Positions 12,777-22,965 of a stretch of DNA of 64,000 nucleotides are shown in pieces; within the stretch, counting starts at the first letter, position 1; every line of letters begins with the position of its first letter. A program made the position numbers and the translations under genes. The notes beneath the pieces are model-generated. The model did no database searches, was not told where the DNA came from, and worked only from the letters and a program-made list of their open reading frames with translations. The DNA is from Homalodisca vitripennis. Its lineage: Eukaryota; Arthropoda; Insecta; Hemiptera; Cicadellidae. Location: assembly GCF_021130785.1 (NCBI RefSeq), contig NC_060210.1, positions 183,922,001 to 183,986,000 of the forward strand, in the 5' to 3' direction.

Positions 12777-14646
12777 ATGTTATCGTACAGTGAAAGTGAT
12801 ACGGACACAGAAGAAACTAAAACTATTGCTAAGACTAAGAAACGAAAGAGTCATGAGCGAGTTACTGATGTAATGAAGAAAATGCGCCTACAGTCACATG
12901 AGCTAGGCCCAGACTTTTGTTGTTCTAGGTTAAAGTGTTTCTCAGAAGTGTCAGCAGAAGAACGATCCGTAAATTTAATATATCATATTTTAATAACTTA
13001 CAAAGTGTTAATGAGCAAAACTCCTTCCTGACAAGTCTTATTAATGTAGTTCCAGTATCCAGACGACGATCTCGTAAACCTGAAGAAGAAGCTAAAAATC
13101 ATGATGCTGCATATGCATACAAGGTACGTGCAGTTAGAGATGGTTGAGCTACCGAAGTGCCGGTTTGCTATAAGGCATTTTTAAGCATGTTTGGTATAGG
13201 AAAAAAAACTACAAGGAATTCAACAATCACTAAAGATGACAGGAATGTCTCCTAAAGACAACAGGGGAAGACATGAAAATAGAACTTGCAAACTAGATGA
13301 TGATGTAGTTAACTTAATTAAGGATCATATTTCCTCATTCAAAGGACGTAAGAGTCACTACTCCATCAAAAAAACTGATCGAATATACTTGTCTGAAACC
13401 CTTAATATTAAGAAAATGTACAATTTCTTTTTGAAAAACAACTCATCAGTAAAAGCTTCATACGAAATATATCGTAACATTTTTAATACTTGCTTTAATA
13501 TAGCATTTGGGTATCCCAGATCAGATACCTGCACAACATGCGACAAGTATTCTGTACAGGTTCGATGTCTTAAATTGGAAATCGAAAACTCTAAAACTGA
13601 AAAAGAAAAAATCGACCTTCAGCAAAACCTAAGGTAACTGGAAATACAAAATAATGTTCACAAGGTAAAAGCTGCAGTCTTTTACAAACGTAAAAGAACT
13701 GCCAAGAAGCAGGCTAAAAAAATAAAAAGCTTTGAAGCCATATGTATGGATTTCGGTAAAAAACGTACCAATTCCAAACCTCACGACAAATGATATTTAT
13801 TATAAAAGACAACTCTCATTTTATTCATTCAATATTCACGTGTTATCTGATAACCAAGTTTTCTATTATACATATACAGAAGTTGACGGAAAGAAGGGTT
13901 CAGACGCGGTGTGCTGTATATTCCATGAAGAAGCTAGATAAGATAAGAACAAAGCTTGGATCTGAGAAAAGAGATCTTCACATTTTCTGCGACTCCTGTG
14001 GAGGCCAGAACAAGAACTACACTGTTTTCAGACTCGTTTATTTTTCTTGTTCATGAAACAAATCGCTTCGACTCAGTAAGGGTGACTTTCCCAATGAGAG
14101 GTCATTCGTATATGCAAAGCGATACAGATATGGCACTGGTTAATCAAAAAACACCTGCAGAAACCCCTCAACAATGGAATAAGGCTTTTGAAACAGCTCG
14201 AACTAACCCGTCACCTTATGAAGTGGTTGGCATGGAACGTGAAATGGTGGTCTATGTTTCGTAATTGGACAGAGTTCATTAATCCACTTTATGTTGAGAA
14301 ATGGCCTTTCAAAATCAGAAATGTAAGGGATATCTTTGTTGAGAGCTGTAATAAAGACATTATGAAGTACAGAGCCACCTACAATGGGTTATGGTACTCA
14401 GTAGTTCTTACAGAAAAAAATAATCAGGAAAGCAATAATAAGAAAAAAAAAACATCACAGCGAAAAAGAACATCGCAGAAGAAATCAGCAAAAGACAGAG
14501 AAAAAGAATAAACAACAAGAAAGAAAAGAAAACTTAGCGGCCTATAAACTTGCTAAAAGTCAGCTTGAGCCTGGAGAGTTTCTGCTTCCTGAACAGTTAC
14601 ATAAAGAAATTTTGAAAATAAGTCGTGAAAAGTTCAAAGAACTTTA
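12777..14646 (+). pseudogene. Decayed transposase-like gene, DSCGGQNKN (DUF7869-like) family
   Basis: The ATG at 12,777 opens an acidic start (SYSESDTDTEETK) followed by a basic stretch. The frame then moves several times, and there are in-frame stops near 13,145 and 13,635. Recognisable pieces in order are a CTTCDKYSVQ zinc-binding-like motif near 13,530, a lysine/glutamate-rich coiled-coil segment (13,560-13,730), MDFGKN near 13,745, HIFCDSCGGQNKN near 13,975-14,015, and RGHSYMQSDTD near 14,100-14,130. The C-terminus ends at TAA 14,644-14,646 after a lysine-rich stretch. Many insect genomes carry hypothetical proteins with the DSCGGQNKN and RGHS motifs. The acidic residues in MDFG, DSCGG and SDTD would suit a DDE-type active site, but that is inference. 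Its placement between terminal inverted repeats supports a transposase role. Confidence 0.75.
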
Positions 14647-15024
14647 AGACCTGAACCCTTTATGTGGTCCAGATAGAAAGATGTTTTTGGAAAGTATTAA
14701 GTGCAGTTAATAAGCTATTTAGCAGCCTGGTGCAAAAGAGCAGACATATTTCATGTTGTTACAAGAAGTTTTTATATAACCTACCATTTAAAACATAAAC
14801 TGTATTTGGACATTCCCCTTCTTATCTAGAAAACTCTGACAACATTGTACAATTATACTTTTAAATACATTTTGTGTATTATTTTAGGGTTTTCTGTACC
14901 TATAACTTATAACCAAATATATTAGCTATAGTTTTGTGTAGGTATGTAATATTTAACTCTGAAAACCTTTGTTTTATCATGTTTATCGATGGTTTTTAGG
15001 CTTTTCTCGAAAACTAAATTTTGT

Positions 15025-15050
15025 GACATTCCCCCTTTTCCCCTGTGGTC
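15025..15050 (-). repeat. Right terminal inverted repeat
   Basis: Reverse complement of the left end at 12,498-12,524 apart from one A. It closes the 2.55-kb transposon. Confidence 0.85.
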
Positions 15051-18000
15051 TTCCTTTTTAGTTTCATTGGTGTCACATTCAATACAACACATGCAATGTC
15101 CTTAAATCCTGAATTTAAAATGACATAGTGCTTGGATGATATTGACAGATTATATTTGTTACTACTAAATATAACTATATCGCTAATTTAGGAAATACAT
15201 TTTCAGCCTTATTTTTTTCAAACTCAGTATACAAAGAGAACGGACATTGTTATAATAATAATTTCTACTGTTGATTTTTAAATTGTCAAATTATTCAATA
15301 TTACTACATTAGCAAGGTAAATTCTAGGAGTTTGAAGTTGACGTATACGTGGATAGGTTTTTACCAAAATATGTCGCTAAATAATTGTTTCTGGCAAAGT
15401 TTAAGTGAAATTTTCTAAATAGACAAACTAAAGTGTTCAAGTCTTGGTTTTACAAATTTTAAACATAAAGTCATGAATTTTTTCGAGGCTGTTTTAAGCT
15501 ATTGCCTTTTAATATTAAAATTTAAGATTGAAAACTACCCAAATATTGCAGTGTAAAAATCCCAGCCAAATAAAGAGGCGAATTTTTCTTAAATTTAACT
15601 GATTATAAATTGAAAACATACATGCACACCGAAGTTAATTGGTTCTTTACAAGTATTGATTTGATTTTAGGTAACACAAGTTCCTTTGTTGGGAACTTGT
15701 TTAATAACGATCGCTGGGTGGCAAAACTTTCTTTCCAGTTACATAAATAATCCTTTCTCTTGTATCTAACATTCAATTGACACCACCTTCGTCAGACCTA
15801 CAACTGTTTTTTAATGGACCAACACGTCTTTTCAGTTCACCATCGAAATTAAAACAGCGTAAACTGAAATATAACATGAAATCACACTGTATAAGCACAT
15901 AAATGGGGTTTAATCCATAAAGAAGTTTCCTCTTAAAAAGAAATAGATCTTCAATCGTGCTAATTTTGTTAGAGATTAAAATGGGCGGTTATAAGTTGAT
16001 TTAAAAATATAAAATTATAAATATTTCTCATTTATGATTTCTAACCGAAAACCAACAGTCAGGGCCGTAGATAAATTTAAAACATCATCATCCGACAACT
16101 CTAAAGTGGCGACTTTCAGCTTCTTTTTCTAGTTGTCTGCAAGTGCTATAAATATTATTTTATGCGTTTGTCAGTCTATTTTAACTTTTGAAGTACGTCA
16201 TTTATAACCTGTGAAAAATTACACAATTTAATATATTAAACCTTTAATAAAATCCTATTTTTACTTCCAGTAAAAGTAGCGTGGCTGATCGTCGAAATTC
16301 CTTAAAAAACATTTCTTTGTCGATTTAAAGAGAACTCACGTTTCAAGATTATACAGTACAAATTAATTTTCGGATCGTAACATATTAGCATAAAAGGAAG
16401 GTTATTTGAATAATATATAAAAAATTTATATTACAACATTTATTATAAACTATAAATAATAAAAGCATTTAAGTGTTGAATATAGTTGTGTTGTTTTCAT
16501 TTCAATAAATTCACTTCCTTTGTTGTTTTGTTAAAGAAATCTGTTCCCTAACTTGGTTTATTTATACTCGTATATCTACCGTATATTCGGGTCAAAATAT
16601 TTATTAATGGTCATCTAAGGGTGCTAATCTGACCAAAACTAGTAAAGTCATGCAATTCTTCAATGCGTTGATAAATAAGAGAACTTTTAATTCCACTAAA
16701 TAGACCCAAACATTCAAGTCAATAAAACTCAACAAACGAGATCAAGCCTATCAATACCGCTTAGTAATTGGGCTCGCTGTATTCCCCAATAATTCATTAC
16801 TGAAGTGGAATGTTTTCCCTCGTGAATTCAGTCCTCAAGTGTTTCTGTGTAATAATTTACATTTCACTATTATAAAGTTTAATGTTATACTTGTTATACT
16901 TCGTTATTAGATCATATTGATTAAAGTTTATAGTAGCCTACATTATTTTTATACAGAGCTATACCTGGGCGAGTGGATTTAATTGTAAATTTCCTCTTTT
17001 ATTACGATAGTGGATGTTGCATTTTATATAAATCATATTTGATAATTTAAACTGTATTTTAATTCATGAAGTTTTTAATATTAAAACTCATTCAAAAATA
17101 TGATGATAACAATAATATTGTATTATGATTAAGTAATGTTGATGTATCAGTCTTAGTTAACTCCCTAACTCTACACATTTCAGTGAATTATAGCAGAGTG
17201 CATATTATTACAAATCTGGATTGTAAAAATAAACTGACGGTTAATTTAGTTAGGCCTGAATTATATTGTTTAACTTCTCACGAGTGTTTGCTAATTTCCT
17301 ATGATAAAACTAGTATTGAAATTATTAATTTCGATCTCCCTACAGTAATAATAAATAATAAAGCCTTATAACCAGGCTTTCATTGGTACGTCTCATTTTA
17401 AAATTACATTCAATTTTGTGATAACATATAGTTCCGGTATATAGTACCGTCACTTCCGAAATATCGGTCCTAGGTAAAAAACAAAATATAATAGAATGAA
17501 TCTCTAGAGTCTGTGTTCGGAGCGGTTCAAGTGTGTACCTAAGAAAAACATGAGTGTTTATGCAAAGTTCAGATTACGAGGTTAAATAAAAATATTTTTA
17601 AATAAGTTTGGGTCATTTCATATTTGGCAGCTTACACTACATTTTATGAATTGAAACCTAACATTATATAATTTTTAATATTCTATCCTAACGTAAGAAA
17701 ATTAATATTTTCAAAACCTCATGAAAAAGTAATATGATAATTTAAACTAAACCATGGAATGTTATGGACTATAATATAACTGATAAAAAGTAATTAGACA
17801 AGTTTTAATCGCTACGAATGCTTGAGTATTCCCGCTTACTTGATCCAAGACGTCAGTGTATTACAACTTTATAAAACATATTGTATTTAAAATACTTTGT
17901 GAACACTTGTAAAAACCTGTGCTTAGTATAAAACCCTTTTGATTCTCAGCAAGACTTAACTTAATTGCATTAAGATTACATGTAAATCTTTTAAACTAAT

Positions 18001-18296
18001 TTAAACGGTTCGTCACACATCAACCTGTAATATGTTATTGTTATAAGTTTGTTTACTAATATATTTATTCTGCGACTTTTCAATGTCATTTATGTTTTTC
18101 ATAACAAGAATTGTAGCTTCATGCAAAATTCAAGCGTCAGTACGTGCTCGTGATTTCGTGCAAACAGCTAAACACATAGACAGACAGAAATAAACTCTTT
18201 CCAGTCCACATGATAGGATTTGCTAATGTTCAGCCAATTAATATATAATTAATAAATAAACCTCCAAATCTACTTGTATCACTGACATGGTGATAA
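15051..18296. other. AT-rich intergenic DNA
   Basis: No coding sequence or array could be supported, apart from the dispersed repeat copy at 18,105-18,240 listed separately. Confidence 0.5.
18105..18240 (+). repeat. Dispersed repeat copy, paired with 47,220-47,355
   Basis: GTAGCTTCATGCAAAATTC, a following GACAGACAGAAA block and a terminal GTTCAGCCAAT correspond in order and spacing to GAAGCTTCGTGCAAACATTC and GCTCAGCCAT at 47,230-47,355. The two copies are diverged but co-linear. I do not recognise the family with certainty; it has no coding capacity here. Confidence 0.55.
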
Positions 18297-18304
18297 CAAA
18301 GAAC

Positions 18305-18873
18305 GGGTAGGGTACGATAAGCGGACCCGGTTTGTTATATCGAAATTGGCAAACGATATTACTCAATTATAACCATCGATATAATCAATCGATTCTAATT
18401 AATTACTTTAAACAATTAACTTAAATAATCTATATCTACCGCTGTAAACACTTTCAAGTAAAACACGTAAGGTAATATTTTACATAAGTAACATTTGGTT
18501 ATTAAGAATGGCAGTCAATTTTAGAAAACTACACACCATTGCTATGAAAGATGATAAGACATGTTTTTCGTGGCTTCAACATGTAGGACTCGTACCGAAA
18601 AACCAATTATGTGAAATTTGTGGGAAAGAAACAAATGTAACTGTGAGAGGAGTAAATATGGTCGTCTTCAGTTTTTCTAATTTTGGTTATAATACTCTGT
18701 TTGATCACTGTTAATATTAAATTCACATTTTAATTTAAAACATATGTTTGTTGTTGCGGACTACAGACACTTTTATATCGATTGATAGTCTAGGATTTGA
18801 GATGCGAATACTAGGTATCGATTATTAGATTATTCAATATAAAAAAACCGGGTCCGCTTACCGTACTCTACCC
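18305..18873 (+). mobile_element. Merlin-like DNA element, 569 bp, with 8-bp target duplication
   Basis: Both ends carry the inverted repeat GGGTAGGGTACGATAAGCGG (left) and, on the other strand, GGGTAGAGTACGGTAAGCGG, followed by ACCCGGTTT in each. The element is flanked by identical 8-bp direct repeats CAAAGAAC at 18,297-18,304 and 18,874-18,881. An 8-9-bp duplication is characteristic of the Merlin superfamily, and the internal ORF resembles the N-terminus of ISXO2/IS1595-type transposases used by Merlin. At 569 bp it is far too short for a complete transposase, so it is a non-autonomous derivative that kept a piece of the gene. Confidence 0.8.
18508..18714 (+). pseudogene. N-terminal fragment of an ISXO2/Merlin-type transposase
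   Basis: The ORF begins at an ATG and encodes 68 residues. Residues 20-45 read like the zinc-ribbon start of ISXO2-type transposases: an FSWLQHVGLVP helix followed by CEICG. The second CxxC pair and the DDE catalytic domain are absent. The last 20 residues look unrelated, and the frame may run into an intron or junk after residue 48. It is inside a 569-bp element with Merlin-type duplications, which supports the family call independently. Confidence 0.6.
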
Positions 18874-18881
18874 CAAAGAAC

Positions 18882-19550
18882 ACATTGAAACGTTATCAAG
18901 AACACTACAGCCAGAAACTTGCCACAGAACACTTTTGGCGCGCTGTCCGCATCCATCACTTGCCACACATCCTCTCGTGTTTTATTCCCCGCAAAGCTTT
19001 GGAATACGGAATTGCTTATTTTAGTCGTTACAAAGTTCCTTACACTCATCCGTGTTCACAGTAAACTTGTCCTTTTGATTTCATATTTAATTGTTTGTAG
19101 AAATCGATATTTCTAATATCGTTAAACATTATGTAAGAACCCGTCTTCAATATGTAAGTTAGCGTTTTGACTTTATTAACTTTTAATTTAGAGCATTTTC
19201 AATGTGTTAAAAATATGTTTTGAACAAGTATTATGGTTATTATTTTATTTCATTCATAAACGAATGTGACCAGAACATATCTTAGCAGTTTAATAACGTT
19301 TGATATGACATTTAGATGGTGTTTGCCATATCATTCACTATAATTAACGAATATATGTTACATATAATAAATACTATGAAATGAAGGATATTTTATTAAT
19401 AAATATGGATGAAATCCGAATTTTTTTAGCTAATACATTAATAAAAGCTTCTTATAATATGGCATCTATGTTCCACGCTTTTTGAATAAAAATGTAAGTT
19501 AATTGTTTACTTTTCATCGTAGAATGCAATGACGTAACACATTTTTCATA
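18882..19550. other. AT-rich intergenic DNA
   Basis: Nothing supportable. Overlapping short ORFs on both strands near 18,860-19,115 show no recognisable domain. Confidence 0.5.
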
Positions 19551-19579
19551 AATAAATAACATAATATTAATAAACTTTT
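19551..19579 (+). repeat. 29-bp perfect inverted repeat, left arm
   Basis: The sequence starting AATAAATAACATAATATT is the exact reverse complement of 19,938-19,966. The arms enclose 358 bp that hold the Penelope-like fragment. Confidence 0.8.
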
Positions 19580-19609
19580 AACACTTTTAAACTTTTATTC
19601 TTCCTACTA

Positions 19610-19647
19610 TGTACATTTCGGAATCATTGATTCCATCTTCAGGTACA
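19610..19647 (-). ncRNA. Hammerhead-ribozyme-like fold of a Penelope-like element
   Basis: On the minus strand the order is TGTAC, CTGAAGA, T, GGAATC, AAT, GATTCC, GAAA, T, GTACA. The outer TGTAC/GTACA pair and the inner GGAATC/GATTCC pair are perfect stems separated by CTGAAGA on one side and GAAA on the other. Hammerhead ribozymes of Penelope-like elements have CTGATGA and GAAA at these places. The A for U change in the first box, and no clear cleavage site, suggest a relic or a merely structural element. Confidence 0.45.
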
Positions 19648-19739
19648 AAATAAGGTTAAGTTAATTATAAAAATAAATAATTAAATCAATTTGTCATGTG
19701 TTTTTTACTACCTTGGTGGCTAAATTTGTTGTATTTAAT

Positions 19740-19930
19740 TTTTATGTGAGATCATTGTATATTGTTTTAAAAGTATATTGAATAATACATTTTTTGTTAG
19801 AAAATCTTTGTCATTTAATAATATATTATGATTAATTTTGGCACTTTTGTAAATTTCAAAATGTTCTAAAGTAGATAATAAGCGACTTTTTTGCTTGTGT
19901 GTAAAATTTCAAGATTGTTTTCGATGTTAG
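19740..19930 (-). pseudogene. C-terminal remnant of a Penelope-type GIY-YIG endonuclease
   Basis: The minus-strand translation contains LEILHTSKK, then after a frame change LEHFEIYKSAK and ILLND. This order (a hydrophobic ILH phrase, a conserved LE-FEIYK helix, then LND) is that of the last 50-60 residues of Penelope-like proteins. It is broken by a frame change near 19,865 and has no upstream catalytic part. It lies directly before the hammerhead-like motif, as expected for this element type. Confidence 0.5.
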
Positions 19931-19937
19931 TCTATGT

Positions 19938-19966
19938 AAAAGTTTATTAATATTATGTTATTTATT
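19938..19966 (-). repeat. 29-bp perfect inverted repeat, right arm
   Basis: Exact reverse complement of 19,551-19,579. Confidence 0.8.
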
Positions 19967-22584
19967 ATAAAACACTTTTCGAGGCTACATCTCTAACATT
20001 TTTCATGTTTCTTATATGAGGAATTCTGGTGTTTTATGAGTCATGCAACTTTAAAACAACGCTATTTCTTTTGTACAAGCGGAAAGTAACGTTTTCGTTA
20101 AGTGTTATTGCAATATAATAATGTAGGGTCTTATATTTAAGTATAAATCATCCAAATGTTTTTATCTCTAATGTATTTAAATACACTTATGTACTATAAG
20201 GATTAAGATTTTATTAAGGACTAAATTTAAAAAGAGCACCAAGAATTTACACAACAGCAACAACCAACAACAACACTATTTTTACGACATATTTTTATTA
20301 TTGTTTTAATAAAAAAAAATTACCACTAATTTCATATCGTACGTGTGAAACGTTGGAACAAAATTTTGAAACACTTAAAGACTTCAATAATATAATGGAG
20401 AGCAAAGACATTTTAACGTAACAATAAACAAGCTTTACGAAAACGGTAAGGATTACTTTTCTTCACATTTTGGTGATTATGTACGTGTTTAGTTTAATAT
20501 GACACATAATGTGCATGTATATTACAAGTTTCTAAGTAGGTAATTTATAAACCAATCACTTAAATAAATATACATAGATAGTTCATATTCACAGTAATTA
20601 GGTGATCAAGGTTGAACTCAGGAACTGTATTACGTCTATTTGTATATTAATTTCAGGCAGTTTTACCAACCAACATGGCAGAGCTCAGAGATTATACTGC
20701 ATTACAGTGCATAGTAATGTTTAACCACGTTTAATCAAGTAATTGGTATGCTAATAAGCAATAAATGTGGTTTTTATATGTTCATGTTTATTTACTATGT
20801 CACAGTTAATAATGGTATCTTGTTATAGGTCATATAGTGGCACTGATGTAGTTTTGCGTAATTGGCGTACCGTCTGGTTTGTTTTTTATAGTTAGGTTAT
20901 GATATAGATAAAGATTTACTTAACTATGCATACCTTATGTAAATTTGATTTTAGACTAAATTAATTCTAAGTATTCTGTTTTCTGACTGAAAATGAATGA
21001 GATTTTCATTCACCCCACAACAAGGCACAAGAGGCACAAGATTGAGAAATTATAAAATACGTCATTTCCTGGATGTCGAAGTAGTGCATCATGTAAATTA
21101 TAGATTTTTATTAATAAATCCGTAGCATGGTAGTGTAACACAATAAACAATGTATTTCATGTACAATGAGCTACTTTCATGTCAACAGTTATAAAAGCTA
21201 CTTTGGCATCGCTGCTGGTATTAGTATTTCCTGCTTATGAAACATTCCTTTCAATTTCGTGATCTTATTCAGGTTGAAAAGACATGAAAATATTATTTTT
21301 GTAAATTATAACAGTCTGCATTCCATTCTTATTTATGAGGAAATACACAAACAGAATAGCAATTTGTAATTGAACGGGCTAAATTATCTACTAAATGTTT
21401 TTTTCCATCAATTCATCGATAAATCTATATTTTTTCCAAATTTTATTGTTCGTTTATGGAATTCACGGTTTTCCAAAATAAAACTTTAACAATGGAAATA
21501 TTCTATTCCTTAAAAGTCTTTTAGAGGCCATTTTTTTGATATTTTCAGACACGGATATATTTTACTATCGATTTCGTCAGTTTTTATATGATACTTTTAT
21601 TTTAAAAATGCCTACTAAAACACAAATTAAATAATGTATTACAAAAAAAAATTTTAAATAACTTAAATAACAGTTATTTTTAATTGAAAGGTAAAAGATA
21701 AATCTTTTTATAATAGGAAAAATTTTATGTAGTTACTGAGACGTACTTAGTATAATGGACCTGCGGTTTCCTAATTTTCCAGAAGTGGTAGTTCCCTGTA
21801 GTATAATAAGGAGAGCAACATACCTCCTCTTTCTTGCAAGCAGGTATGACTGAGAATGGTACCAATTATACACACAACGGTGCCATTATAATGGATATTT
21901 AGAAGACCATCCCTTATAATCCTGAATATCCTGTAATTGAAAATCCATGCAGAAACCTTTCAGGTTTACCTACATTAGACGTTTCCTTCGATAACAAATA
22001 AATAAAAAAGAATAAGATACAAATTTATCGAATCGATAAAGGTGGTTTTATAGTAAAATTGCATTATAATTCTGAATGTTTAAATTTACAGAATTTAAAT
22101 GATATCATATGAATTTAACAAGCACAATGTTTAATAGTAAATAGTTATTGGACTACTGCTGAACAGCATTAAACCATAAATTGTAAATATTCCATTCGGG
22201 TTTATACAAATAGTTATGCTATTTTCTTAGTTTTGATACTATACTATAGTTTATTAGTTTTGATATACAAAGCACCACTCACAGGCATACATGAAAACAA
22301 TTGAAGAACCCTGGATTTGACGATACAAAACCAATAATCACAATTATTTATATTCTACAGTTAATTAAATACTACTAGACTCAGAAAAACTATTTGCTTG
22401 AACTTTGTCAATGGAAATTTTATATTATGTGCCATATCGGAGTATGTATTATATTTTTTAGTATTGAATCTGACTAAATTTTAAATCATCCGGTTATATA
22501 TACGAAATAAAATTCATAAATAATTTTTTCAAGGGCAATAACTGGATTGATACTGATTTATAAACTCTTAATATTCATTATCTT
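19967..22584. other. AT-rich intergenic DNA
   Basis: No coding sequence, RNA gene or array supported. A slightly GC-richer patch at 21,755-21,930 has no recognisable content. Confidence 0.5.
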
Positions 22585-22965
22585 ATTTTAGTAACTAATG
22601 AAAATCGCATTAAGCCTAAATATGTAGTAAGTGTTGCTTTATGACCAAAGATAGAGCCGATAAATTAATTTACAAAGGCATTAATTACAAACCAAAACTA
22701 TTCCATCAAACTATTAACGGTCTATGTCATGGGATAACTGTGTATATTACTAATATTGACGTTCAGTTGCTTATTCAGTAACTAATGACTAACCCCTATA
22801 AGCCCTAACATGTCATGGATGTCGGTATTTCATCACCCAAGTTATGGTAGATAATCTGGACTGTGGGCTATTAGTGTCGAACAAAGCCCTACATCAAACT
22901 ACTACGTAATAGCCTTTGTCACATCGAGGTGGGCGGCAAACTAAGATCTCGATGCTTACAGAACA
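22585..22965 (+). repeat. Dispersed tandem repeat, copy A (two units)
   Basis: Two diverged direct units begin with GTAACTAATGA at about 22,591 and 22,780. The second unit (TTATTCAGTAACTAATGACT through GATAATCTGGACT) matches the reverse complement of 28,255-28,345 closely, and the homology continues upstream through ATTACTAATATTGA. It is therefore a mobile or dispersed family with more than one unit per copy, possibly the repetitive tail of a non-autonomous element. Confidence 0.65.

Larger units (their letters stand above)
12498..15050 (+). mobile_element. 2.55-kb DNA transposon with 26-27-bp terminal inverted repeats
   Basis: The ends are near-perfect inverted repeats: 12,498-12,524 begins GACCACAGGGGAAAAAGGGG and 15,025-15,050 is its reverse complement except for one A in an A-run. 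A second, imperfect inverted pair lies inside (near 12,655-12,675 and 14,811-14,835), which would be a subterminal repeat. Between the ends is one plus-strand decayed gene of the DSCGGQNKN family. No convincing target-site duplication is visible (left flank TTTAAAA, right flank TTCCTTT), so the superfamily cannot be fixed from the ends. The element is dead because its gene has several frame breaks. Confidence 0.8.
19560..19940 (-). mobile_element. Penelope-like element, 3'-terminal fragment
   Basis: Read on the minus strand there is a short coding remnant resembling the extreme C-terminus of Penelope GIY-YIG endonucleases, then an untranslated stretch, then the CCTGAAGATGG...CGAAA hairpin motif typical of Penelope-like element ends, and finally an AATAAAAG tail. 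The copy lacks the reverse transcriptase. It is bracketed by a 29-bp perfect inverted repeat, which fits the complex terminal repeats known for this class. Confidence 0.6.

Noticed and set aside
12491..15057. TTAA target duplication (piggyBac-type) for the 2.55-kb transposon
   Set aside because: TTAA occurs near the left end but not adjacent to it, and is absent at the right end.
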